From Clostridioides sp. ES-S-0010-02 (GTDB taxonomy: Bacteria > Bacillota > Clostridia > Peptostreptococcales > Peptostreptococcaceae), in assembly GCA_020641055.1 (NCBI GenBank), contig CP067345.1:2597317-2661316 (forward strand): a stretch of 64,000 nt of DNA, in the 5' to 3' direction. Made by a program: the position numbers and the translations under genes. The notes under the pieces are model-generated. The model saw only the letters and a list, made by a program, of their open reading frames with translations. It was not told the origin of the DNA and did not search any database. Each line of letters opens with the position of its first letter. The first letter of the stretch is position 1. Below are positions 56,584-64,000 of this stretch, piece after piece.

Positions 56584-58020
56584 ATGATTTGTACTATTAA
56601 ACCATTAAAAGTTGTAATAAAGAACTCAAAAGAGCCTTTAAATGAATTTATGTCTAGTAAGTCTTATACAAATAAGAGTTCTTCTTATATTAAAGAAGTC
56701 TACTTTACACGATATATAGGTATTGATAATTCGATTGATAAATACATAAAAAACATCAAAAATATAGATGCTCATTTTTTTAACAATATAACAGTTCCCT
56801 ATATTAGTCTAAACAACTTAAATATAAATTTTGATAAATCACAAACAGATAAGATGCTCAATACTTTCAATACTTATAATGATGCTAAATTTAACAGTTG
56901 GAATTTATACAATATTGAATTTCCTTGTAAGATAGAAAATGATACATTAGATTGGACAAAAAAAATTGCATTTAAAAATACATTAGATTTGTTTTCTAAA
57001 AACACACCACATTCAACACCTTCTATTGTTAAAAATTTTGCTGTTAAACTTTTATGTTGGATAGATTATTTTCTACCTAAATTATTTTATAATAAAATTA
57101 AAATTACTGTTTCACCCAAGGTAGTGTATTTTGGTAATATTAAGAGACAGGAACTTTTTTTCTTATATTTTTTATCACAGCTTGGATGTGATATTTTATA
57201 TATAAATCCTCATAAGGATATCCTTGATTTGTATCCTGAATGTTCTAGATTTTCTACTTTAGTTGAATTTTCTAAAAAAAGTCCAACTATGCTAGATATA
57301 CCTTTGGAAAAATTAAATACAGATATAAATAAGAACATCAATAATAACAAAACTTATACTCCTATAAATAAACCTCAATCTGAACAAACTTCTGTTGACA
57401 CAAACTTTACATCTACAAAAAATAAAAAAGATAAAGAAATAGAACTTACATATGAAGAACTCGCAAAATTATCAACTTCCGTTGTTATGATTGTTGTGTG
57501 TGATAATGAAAACAAACCATTCAAGAGCGGTTCTGGAGTAGTCATAAATAGTGAAGGTTACATACTTACAAATCTCCATGTAGTTAATGAAGGCTATTCA
57601 TTTTTAGTTAGATTTGAAAATGATGATAAAGTTTATACATCACATCAAATCATAAAATACCACTCAGATTATGATTTGGCTGTAATAAAAGTTGATAGAG
57701 AATGTAAATCAATACCAGTCAAGGTTAGTAAAAAACCTGTAAGAGGCCAAAAAATAGTTGCAATTGGAAGCCCTTTAGGTCTTTTCAATACAGTTTCAGA
57801 TGGAATTATCTCTGCTTTTCGTGACTTTGAAACAGTTCAAATGATACAATTTACAGCTCCAATCTCTAGTGGTAGTTCTGGAGGGGCTCTTTTAGATATG
57901 TTTGGCAATTTACTGGGATTAATTTCTGCTGGATATGATGATGGACAAAACTTAAATCTAGCAGTGGAAAGTCATCTTGTCAAAATATTTGCCAATAATT
58001 TTATCGAAATAATAAACTAA
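56584..58020 (+). CDS. Fusion of a YceG-like N-terminal domain and a trypsin-like (HtrA-type) serine protease
   Basis: The 478-residue protein has two parts. Residues 1 to about 230 resemble the YceG-like protein in the same island: EVYFTRYIGIDNSIDKYIKN corresponds to YFISYIGLEDEILYN; KVVYFGNIKRQELFFLYFLS corresponds to KIIFYGDIKKHEVYL; CDILYINP corresponds to FDILYLNP. A flexible Asn/Lys/Thr-rich linker follows (about 235-290). Residues 300-478 are a chymotrypsin-fold protease with catalytic His (LTNLHVV), Asp (SDYDLAVIKV) and Ser (SSGSSGGALLD); all three are present. There is no signal peptide, PDZ domain or membrane helix, so it should be cytosolic. It diverges from the TerD genes. It could cleave Ter components or act as a stress-activated effector. 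Confidence 0.9.
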   Translation: MICTIKPLKVVIKNSKEPLNEFMSSKSYTNKSSSYIKEVYFTRYIGIDNSIDKYIKNIKNIDAHFFNNITVPYISLNNLNINFDKSQTDKMLNTFNTYNDAKFNSWNLYNIEFPCKIENDTLDWTKKIAFKNTLDLFSKNTPHSTPSIVKNFAVKLLCWIDYFLPKLFYNKIKITVSPKVVYFGNIKRQELFFLYFLSQLGCDILYINPHKDILDLYPECSRFSTLVEFSKKSPTMLDIPLEKLNTDINKNINNNKTYTPINKPQSEQTSVDTNFTSTKNKKDKEIELTYEELAKLSTSVVMIVVCDNENKPFKSGSGVVINSEGYILTNLHVVNEGYSFLVRFENDDKVYTSHQIIKYHSDYDLAVIKVDRECKSIPVKVSKKPVRGQKIVAIGSPLGLFNTVSDGIISAFRDFETVQMIQFTAPISSGSSGGALLDMFGNLLGLISAGYDDGQNLNLAVESHLVKIFANNFIEIIN

Positions 58021-58043
58021 TTTACTCTTTCTTCATACCAATA

Positions 58044-58078
58044 GAGAGGGTGAGAACATTATATATGTTCGCCCTCTC
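58044..58078. terminator. Stem-loop between protease and asnB genes
   Basis: GAGAGGGTGAGAACAT and ATGTTCGCCCTCTC form a long, GC-rich stem with one mismatch, between two convergent genes. U runs are weak on both sides, so it is a plausible but not ideal bidirectional terminator. Confidence 0.55.
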
Positions 58079-58093
58079 CATATCATGAAAAAA

Positions 58094-59977
58094 TTAATAC
58101 TTGATGTTTTTATGCTCTATAAACAATTGATGCCATAGACAAAATGTAAATATAGTCCATATTTTCCTTGAATTATCTTTGTGACCTTTTAGATGTTCAT
58201 CTAAAAGTTTTATTATATATTTTTTATCAATAAACTCGTCTACATTTGCATTGGAAATAGTTTCTCTTACAACAACTCCTAAATCATCTTTTAACCAAAC
58301 TCTTATTGGCGTTGGAAATCCTAATTTTTTTCTCTGAATAACATGCTCTGGTACTATATCTTTAAAAGATTCTCTAAGTAGCACTTTTGTGTTATTTTTT
58401 GTTATTTTTTGTTCAACTCTTAAATTTTTTGCTACATCAAATACATCTTTATCTAAAAAAGGTACTCTAAGTTCTAGATGCTCAGCTACAGAAAATTTAT
58501 CAACTTTTTGAAGTATATCACCTTGAAGCCATGTATTTACATCTATATGTTGCATTTTACTTATATAATCGTAATTATTTTTCTGCGCTTCTCTGTACAA
58601 ATTTGATAATAAATACTCATGTATATTCTTTTCCTTATATTTAAAAAAGAATCTTTTTACTTCATTATTTTCAAAAATCTTCGCATTTCCTATATATCTC
58701 TTTTCTAAAGGTGTTGTAGCTCTGTAAAGATAATTTTTGCCTTTTATATTAGGCATAAGCTCTGAAACTCTATTTAATACGCCTCTAATATACACTGGTG
58801 AATTTATAACTGATTTCACATTATTATATTCCTTGTATACATTATATCCCCCGAATAATTCATCAGCACCTTCTCCAGACAAAGCTATTTTAACATATTT
58901 ACTAGCTTCTTTAATTAAAAAATAAAGACCTACTCCTGATGGGTCTGCCACAGGGTCATCCAAAAAATAAATTACACTCGGTAATGCTTTTATATAGTCA
59001 TCTTGTGTTATGTTAAGTGGAATGTTTTCTATGCCCAATTTATCAGCTGTTTTTTTAGCTATTTCCAATTCACTATACCCTTTAACATTAAAACCTAGCG
59101 AAAAAGACTTTATATTTGGATTAATTTGTGAAGCTATAGAGGTTATAATTGATGAATCTATACCACCAGACAAAAATGTCCCAATTTGTTTATTTTCTGC
59201 TACCTGTCTTCTTACCGAATCTATTACTACATTTCTTATTTCTTCTTCGCCTATATCTCTATTCCCTAAATGATTCTTACTGTAAAAAAATTTTGTACTA
59301 CTCCTAAATTCAAGTTTATTGTATCTCTTTAAAGATAGTATTCCGTTTTCCACTCTAAAAAAATGTCCTGCTGGTATCAATCTTATTCCTTGTATCATAG
59401 TATCTTCAGGAAGAACATATTGAAACGAAAAATAACTCTGTAAACTTCGTTCATTTATGTTTAGTTTTTTAACATACTCGAGTATAAATTTATATTCTGA
59501 TGCAAAGATTATCACTTTTTCTTTATTTATATAGTAAAGTGGTTTTATTCCAAATAAATCTCTTGCCCCAAATATGCTTTCATTTTCTTTATCATATATT
59601 ATAAAGCTAAACATACCTTTTATCTTATGTACACAATTTTTTCCAAATGCTATATAAGATGTTAATAAGATTTCAATATCACTATCTGTAGCAAAGCTGT
59701 ACCCTTTTTTAATCAATTCTTCTTTTATCTCGCAACTATTATATATTTCACCATTTAAAACTATAACCTTTCCATCTTTTTCAAATGGTTTAACTCCATG
59801 TATAACATCTATTACATCAAATCTATTAAAATCAAACTCTTTTTCCTCACCTTTTAAGTATCCTCTACTATCAAGACTTATATGATTTATATTATTTACA
59901 GATTCTTTTATTTTAAATTTAATATCTTCTTTTTTAGATATATCTCCTTTATAATAAATTGAAATATTGCCACACAT
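58094..59977 (-). CDS. asnB: Asparagine synthetase (glutamine-hydrolysing)
   Basis: The 627-residue enzyme has an N-terminal glutaminase (MCGNISIYYKG with Cys2, then VIVLNGEIYN and ATDSDIEILL) and a C-terminal synthetase (FLSGGIDSSIITSIA PP-loop near residue 260, ALSGEGADELFGGYNVY near 350, LRVPFLDKDV near 495). It makes asparagine from aspartate, glutamine and ATP; homologues in some Firmicutes amidate cell-wall diaminopimelate instead. The opening MCGNI is somewhat different from the usual MCGFVG/MCGIVG. It stands alone. Which role applies is not visible. Confidence 0.92.
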   Translation of the reverse strand: MCGNISIYYKGDISKKEDIKFKIKESVNNINHISLDSRGYLKGEEKEFDFNRFDVIDVIHGVKPFEKDGKVIVLNGEIYNSCEIKEELIKKGYSFATDSDIEILLTSYIAFGKNCVHKIKGMFSFIIYDKENESIFGARDLFGIKPLYYINKEKVIIFASEYKFILEYVKKLNINERSLQSYFSFQYVLPEDTMIQGIRLIPAGHFFRVENGILSLKRYNKLEFRSSTKFFYSKNHLGNRDIGEEEIRNVVIDSVRRQVAENKQIGTFLSGGIDSSIITSIASQINPNIKSFSLGFNVKGYSELEIAKKTADKLGIENIPLNITQDDYIKALPSVIYFLDDPVADPSGVGLYFLIKEASKYVKIALSGEGADELFGGYNVYKEYNNVKSVINSPVYIRGVLNRVSELMPNIKGKNYLYRATTPLEKRYIGNAKIFENNEVKRFFFKYKEKNIHEYLLSNLYREAQKNNYDYISKMQHIDVNTWLQGDILQKVDKFSVAEHLELRVPFLDKDVFDVAKNLRVEQKITKNNTKVLLRESFKDIVPEHVIQRKKLGFPTPIRVWLKDDLGVVVRETISNANVDEFIDKKYIIKLLDEHLKGHKDNSRKIWTIFTFCLWHQLFIEHKNIKY

Positions 59978-60147
59978 ATTATCAAATTTCCTTCCTAATT
60001 TTTAGTGTTATCCTTATTTCATAGTTTTGTCTTTGCCTTCAAAACTTATTCAATTTTAAAAAAATTACTATCAAATTTTTATAAATTATCTGCTAATCTT
60101 TCATAATTTTTTAATTTCTAGAAATACTATATTAGGAGGTGATTTTT

Positions 60148-60852
60148 ATGAAGAAAAAAATGTTAATACCAGTTATTATGTCTTTATTTATACTTTCACA
60201 GTGTATAACTTTATTTGCTTTTACACCCGAAAATAACAAGTTTAAGGTTAAACCATTACCTTATGCTTATGATGCACTTGAGCCATATATAGATAAAGAA
60301 ACTATGATTTTACATCATGATAAACATTATCAGGCTTATGTTGATAAGTTAAATGCAGCTCTTGAAAAATATCCTGAGCTTTATAATTATTCTTTATGTG
60401 AATTATTACAAAACTTAGATTCTTTGCCTAAAGACATTGCTACAACAGTAAGAAATAATGCAGGTGGTGCTTACAATCATAAATTCTTTTTTGATATAAT
60501 GACTCCTGAGAAAACTATACCTTCTGAATCTTTAAAAGCAGCTATCGACAGAGATTTTGGTTCTTTTGAAAAATTCAAAGAAGAATTCCAAAAAGCAGCT
60601 TTAGATGTTTTTGGTTCTGGTTGGGCTTGGCTGGTAGCCACTAAAGATGGTAAATTGTCCATTATAACTACTCCAAACCAAGATAGCCCTGTAAGTAAAA
60701 ACTTGACTCCTATCATAGGTCTTGATGTTTGGGAACATGCTTACTATTTAAAATATCAAAACAGAAGAAATGAATATATTAACAACTGGTTTAATGTAGT
60801 TAATTGGAATGGAGCTTTAGAAAATTACAAAAATTTAAAATCTCAAGAGTAA
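60148..60852 (+). CDS. sodA: Superoxide dismutase (Mn/Fe) with N-terminal signal
   Basis: The 234-residue enzyme turns superoxide into O2 and H2O2. Metal ligands are in ILHHDKHYQAYVDKLN (His), GGAYNHKFFFDIM (His) and LDVWEHAYYLKYQNRR (Asp and His). Residues 1-27 are a signal-like helix (KKMLIPVIMSLFILSQCITL), unusual for SodA but known for the spore-associated form in C. difficile. I take the start at the ATG at 60148, preceded by AGGAGGTG; a GTG inside that site is rejected. Its own promoter is likely because it is flanked by opposite-strand genes on the left. Confidence 0.95.
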   Translation: MKKKMLIPVIMSLFILSQCITLFAFTPENNKFKVKPLPYAYDALEPYIDKETMILHHDKHYQAYVDKLNAALEKYPELYNYSLCELLQNLDSLPKDIATTVRNNAGGAYNHKFFFDIMTPEKTIPSESLKAAIDRDFGSFEKFKEEFQKAALDVFGSGWAWLVATKDGKLSIITTPNQDSPVSKNLTPIIGLDVWEHAYYLKYQNRRNEYINNWFNVVNWNGALENYKNLKSQE

Positions 60853-60964
60853 TTAAATATTAAAATCCTTTTGAAAAAAACTTATGTTTGCTATATAATA
60901 TAATAAAAGATAGTCTAAATTTACCAATATTGTGTTTATAGTGACGATTCAGGAGGATTTTTAT

Positions 60965-61501
60965 ATGATAAAAGAAACACATGAAAGGGGAGGATATATA
61001 TTAGCGCTTTTGATACTCCCCTTTATAAATAATATATATTTAGTCAAATACGATACTACATATAAAATAGTATTAATTATAATCTATATCTATTTTGCAT
61101 ATTTAGGTTCATTGTTTCCAGATATAGATATGAGAGGTTCTTACATAAGTAAAAAATTCATATTAATTTACAAATTATTTGGAAGTAGGTTTAGACACAG
61201 AGGGTTTACCCATAGTCTTCTTGCATTATTACTCATTAGTAGTTTTTTTAAGTCTCTAACAATCTTTACCAACAACAATATAGTTTTTTCATGTCTGTCT
61301 AGTGGATTTATAATAGGATATTTTTCTCACATGTGTCTTGACCTTATTACCAAAGAAGGTATCGAATTGTTTTTTCCCATTACTATAAACATTTCCTTAC
61401 TCCCTATAAAAACTAGTTCAAAAACAGAAAAATTCATATCTAAACTTTTAAACTTCATAGTTATTTTTTTAATCGGATATCAATTTTACATTTTATTTTA
61501 A
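60965..61501 (+). CDS. YdjM-like membrane-bound metal-dependent hydrolase (DUF457)
   Basis: The 178-residue protein has about four membrane helices and the family motifs SLFPDIDMRGSYISKK and RFRHRGFTHSLLALLLISSF, then GYFSHMCLDLITKEGIELFF. The H-R-G-F-T-H-S and H-x-x-x-D motifs are the conserved metal-ligand-like residues. I start it at the ATG at 60965 with AGGAGG upstream; an earlier in-frame ATG lacks a site. YdjM in E. coli is SOS-induced. No LexA site was seen here. The function is unknown. Confidence 0.85.
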   Translation: MIKETHERGGYILALLILPFINNIYLVKYDTTYKIVLIIIYIYFAYLGSLFPDIDMRGSYISKKFILIYKLFGSRFRHRGFTHSLLALLLISSFFKSLTIFTNNNIVFSCLSSGFIIGYFSHMCLDLITKEGIELFFPITINISLLPIKTSSKTEKFISKLLNFIVIFLIGYQFYILF

Positions 61502-61544
61502 TGTATTTTTATAGCTACATATTTATAAATTAATTAAATAAATT

Positions 61545-61615
61545 AAAAAAATTGTCTTAAAAGAATACTTTTAAATTTAATTTTTATTTAAATCTAATTC
61601 TTTTAAGACAATTTT
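61545..61615. terminator. Bidirectional terminator between DUF457 and VTT genes
   Basis: AAATTGTCTTAAAAGAAT and ATTCTTTTAAGACAATTTT form a long stem around an A/T-rich loop, between two convergent genes, with U runs on both sides. Confidence 0.85.
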
Positions 61616-61629
61616 AATTTTTTGACAAG

Positions 61630-62250
61630 TTAAATTCTTTTGTTATCTCTATCATTATCGTGTTTTTTATGATGAAATTCATAGTTATGATTTTCAAGGT
61701 TTTTATTAACTTTACTTCCAATCTTCCATGATAAAAATACTAATAGTATAAATGATGCTATCTTTAGTGGACTTGTTATAAATCCTTCTATATCACTTGC
61801 CACATAACTTATTACTATAAACATTACAAATTTTCCTGCCAACATTGCTGGAACAAAATCTTTTATATCTTTTTTACAAAAAGCTGATGCAACAGTAACT
61901 AAACACCCAGGCATAAATGGACAAGCATATGCTATAAATAGCAGTTTAAATCCCTGTTTCTCCATCCAACTTATTGCTCTTTCAGTTTTACTATTTCTCA
62001 ACTTATTAAAAAGTCTACTATCAGTAAATCTACTTATTAATAAAAATAATGAGGTTGTCCCAAGCCCTGAGCCAATCCATGATAGCAAACACCCAAGTAA
62101 TAACCCTTGTATAGCAGCATTTGCTGTAACTATCGCCACAAGTGGTAAGGCTGGTATAAAGCTTTCTATAAATGCACTTAATAAACCAATTATTGTGGCT
62201 AACACCCAATAGTTTTGAGTTAAATCAAGTAATTCTTGTATATACTGCAT
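61630..62250 (-). CDS. VTT/DedA-family membrane protein
   Basis: The 206-residue protein has about five hydrophobic segments and TVP38/TMEM64/DedA-type marks: SAFIESFIPALPLVAIVTAN with the E-x-x-x-P-x-x-P re-entrant loop, GTTSLFLLISRF, and FIAYACPFMPGCLVTVASAF with the second re-entrant loop. Family members move lipids such as undecaprenyl phosphate across the membrane. The C-terminus is a His/Lys/Asp-rich tail (NHNYEFHHKKHDNDRDNKR), possibly metal-binding. It is transcribed alone. Confidence 0.85.
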   Translation of the reverse strand: MQYIQELLDLTQNYWVLATIIGLLSAFIESFIPALPLVAIVTANAAIQGLLLGCLLSWIGSGLGTTSLFLLISRFTDSRLFNKLRNSKTERAISWMEKQGFKLLFIAYACPFMPGCLVTVASAFCKKDIKDFVPAMLAGKFVMFIVISYVASDIEGFITSPLKIASFILLVFLSWKIGSKVNKNLENHNYEFHHKKHDNDRDNKRI

Positions 62251-62398
62251 ATTGCTTTTCCCCTTTTTTAACTTTAACTATTATTATATACTCTATATTG
62301 CTATTACATACCAATTTCAAAAAGGAATCTAATATTCAAAAGTAAATAATTTATGTAAATTTACAGTTAAGGTATCTTTATTTTATTATATATTATAA

Positions 62399-62445
62399 CA
62401 AAAAAGTCTTAAAATATGAATCTATCATATTTCAAGACTTTTTCT
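62399..62445 (-). terminator. Terminator after the flavodiiron-reductase gene
   Basis: AAAAAGTCTTGAAATATGA and TCATATTTTAAGACTTTTTT form a long stem with one mismatch and U run on the minus strand, about 20 bases past the stop codon. Confidence 0.85.
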
Positions 62446-62466
62446 TTTTATCTAGATATATTTAAA

Positions 62467-64000
62467 CTATAGTATATCTGACTTCATAACATCTTCAAAA
62501 TCCCCTTTTTCAGATATTAATCTTATCAATTTAACAGTGCAACTTAAATCATTTATAAGTATAGCTCCTACTAATGAACCATCTTTCATAAATAATTTTT
62601 TATATACTCTTTTACCTTCATCTTTTGATGAAATTTCTTTATCAAAATCTTGTATATTACCAATACTAAATACTTTAACATTCATAGCATCTAATGAAAC
62701 TGGATATACATCACTTTCAAATTTCAAACTATCTCCACTTGCATTTGCTCCTGCTATTTTTCCCATTTCTACTGAAGATGGCCATATTGCTAGACTAGTG
62801 TTTCCTACTTGTGCAACATCTCCACAAGCGTATATATCTTTAACATTTGTCTGTAATGTATTATCTACAACAATACCTCTATCAATTTTTACAGATGTAT
62901 CTTGAACCATCTGAGTATTTGCTCTCACTCCAATTGAAAAGACTACCATATCACAGTCAACACTATTGCCATCTTTAAATACAACTTTTTGAGCCCTTCC
63001 ATTGCCATCAATACCATCAACTGCCACACCTAATCTTACATCTATGCCTGTATCTCTTACACATTGCTCTAGTATTTTACTGCCTTCTTTATCAAGTTGT
63101 TTTGATAATATACCATCCATTGCTTCAACCACTACTACTTCTAAGCCTTTTAATTTAAATTCCCATGCTGCTTCAAGACCTAATAGTCCTCCACCAATTA
63201 CTACAACTTTCTTAGACTTTTCTAATGCTTCTTTTACATTATATAAGTCTTTTATATTTCTAAGTGTAAATACATTTTCTAAATCATGACCTTTAATTGG
63301 TGGTATGAAATTTCTACTTCCTGTGGCTATTACAAGCTTATCAAATTTAATAGCTCCATCATTTACTACAATAGTTTTATTTGCTTCATCTAATTTATCT
63401 ACATTTGTTCCTAATATTACTACTATGTTGTTTTCGTCATACCAAGCTTTATCTTCCATATAGAAATCAGAATTAAGTTCTTCATTTATACCATCAGAAA
63501 GTGCAGGTCTATAGTAAGTTAACTCTTCCTCATTAGAAATCATAGTTATCTTACAAGTCTTATTTCTTTTTCTTATAGCATCTGCTGCATAGAAACCAGC
63601 TGCACCATTTCCTACTATAACAAAATATTCGTCAGTATCTTTTCTAAAAGTAACCTCATCTTCTTCAACTTCTATAAATTGGTCCTCTTTGGCTCCACAT
63701 ACAGGGCATATACTAGGAGCACTATCTCCTTCAAATACTTCATTACAAATTACACATTTAAACTTTTTAGTCTTCTTTTTACTTCCAAAAGTAGAGTTTA
63801 ACTTATCTAAGAATTTTCCTGTATAAGCATATAATTTGTCAACTTCTTCCCCTGATGGTTTAAAATTAACAGCAAATGGTTTCACTGTTGTCATTCTAAG
63901 CTGATTGATTCTCTCCATAGCATTTTCTATACCTTCTCCACTCCATCCATATGAACCAAATACTGATGCAACTTTTCCACCATGAAGAACTGGATTTAAA
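62467..64000 (-). CDS. fdpF: Flavodiiron/rubredoxin/NADH:rubredoxin oxidoreductase (FdpF type), 5' end beyond window
   Basis: The reading frame is open to the window edge at 64000, so the visible 483-residue frame from MERINQLR is not the true start. The sequence just before it (FGSYGWSGEGIENAMERINQ) is the end of a flavodoxin domain. A short rubredoxin follows (KFKCVICNEVFEGD, then PSICPVCGAKEDQ, with four Cys), then an NAD(P)/FAD reductase (IVGNGAAGFYAADAIRKRNK, VVVIGGGLLGLEAAWEFKLK, DIYACGDVAQV). This matches the C-terminal two-thirds of FdpF-type proteins. The missing N-terminus would be the diiron domain. It should reduce O2 or H2O2 with NADH, protecting the anaerobe. A strong terminator follows. 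Confidence 0.93.
   Translation of the reverse strand, partial: LNPVLHGGKVASVFGSYGWSGEGIENAMERINQLRMTTVKPFAVNFKPSGEEVDKLYAYTGKFLDKLNSTFGSKKKTKKFKCVICNEVFEGDSAPSICPVCGAKEDQFIEVEEDEVTFRKDTDEYFVIVGNGAAGFYAADAIRKRNKTCKITMISNEEELTYYRPALSDGINEELNSDFYMEDKAWYDENNIVVILGTNVDKLDEANKTIVVNDGAIKFDKLVIATGSRNFIPPIKGHDLENVFTLRNIKDLYNVKEALEKSKKVVVIGGGLLGLEAAWEFKLKGLEVVVVEAMDGILSKQLDKEGSKILEQCVRDTGIDVRLGVAVDGIDGNGRAQKVVFKDGNSVDCDMVVFSIGVRANTQMVQDTSVKIDRGIVVDNTLQTNVKDIYACGDVAQVGNTSLAIWPSSVEMGKIAGANASGDSLKFESDVYPVSLDAMNVKVFSIGNIQDFDKEISSKDEGKRVYKKLFMKDGSLVGAILINDLSCTVKLIRLISEKGDFEDVMKSDIL

Noticed and set aside
60139-60147. GTG start nine bases upstream of the chosen sodA start
   Set aside because: It lies inside the AGGAGGTG ribosome site that serves the ATG at 60148.
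62467-63918. Complete reductase gene starting at MERINQLR
   Set aside because: The frame stays open upstream to the window edge with flavodoxin-like residues, so this ATG is internal.
1-64000. CRISPR arrays, IS elements or transposases
   Set aside because: No regularly spaced direct repeats, inverted-repeat-bounded transposase genes or DDE motifs were noticed on reading either strand.

Overview
The window looks like a chromosome segment of a low-GC, anaerobic, spore-forming Firmicute, most probably Clostridioides difficile or a very close relative. This is inferred from the strong AT bias, the GcvT-GcvPA fusion in the glycine cleavage operon, a modular flavodiiron/rubredoxin/NADH:rubredoxin reductase protein, a superoxide dismutase with an export signal, and a PBSX/phiC2-like myovirus prophage. 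No database search was possible, so species and gene names rest on recognised motifs and context.

Region 1 (1 to about 19.65 kb) is the late (packaging, head, tail) module of a prophage, all on the minus strand. Reading right to left it has a late regulator, small early genes including a DUF2829 (Tad2-type anti-Thoeris) protein and a BRO-N antirepressor, small and large terminase, portal, minor head protein, scaffold, decoration protein, major capsid, connector genes, a broken tail sheath, tail tube, tail chaperone with a -1 frameshift site, tape measure, and a SHOCT-domain protein cut by the window edge. The prophage appears defective: the sheath gene carries a frameshift and a nonsense codon, and at its right end the phage regulator is fused to the front part of a bacterial response regulator. 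Integrase, repressor and replication genes are not present on that side.

Region 2 (about 20 to 34 kb) is metabolic and strongly riboswitch-controlled. It holds a nucleoside phosphorylase (ppnP), a P-type cation ATPase, a decayed EamA transporter, and the glycine cleavage genes gcvTPA-gcvPB behind a tandem glycine riboswitch. It continues with a tRNA-Leu, an NhaC-family transporter behind a lysine riboswitch (LysW type), a lipoate-protein ligase, and an orphan MetQ-like lipoprotein behind a SAM-I riboswitch. A lone, divergent TerD/TerA-like protein follows.

Region 3 (34 to 44.4 kb) contains an EAL-type c-di-GMP phosphodiesterase with a degenerate GGDEF domain, a gene-poor stretch with a broken GntR regulator, and a Fur-box-controlled siderophore ABC importer (yclNOPQ type). 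It ends with an M19 dipeptidase, a DUF819 membrane protein and a divergent XRE-cupin regulator, which probably form one peptide or amino-acid utilisation unit.

Region 4 (44.5 to 58 kb) is a complete Ter-type stress island. It has three TerD proteins, a SERCA-like Ca2+ ATPase, a YceG-like protein, a TelA-like protein and a four-gene biosynthetic set (CitE-like lyase, two phosphoribosyltransferase-type proteins, HAD phosphatase). Divergently at its end sits an unusual protein whose N-terminus resembles the YceG-like protein and whose C-terminus is a trypsin-like (HtrA-type) serine protease. This fusion is the most novel-looking item in the window. Region 5 (58 to 64 kb) holds asparagine synthetase, sodA, a YdjM-like membrane protein, a DedA/VTT-like membrane protein, and the 3' part of the flavodiiron/rubredoxin reductase gene.
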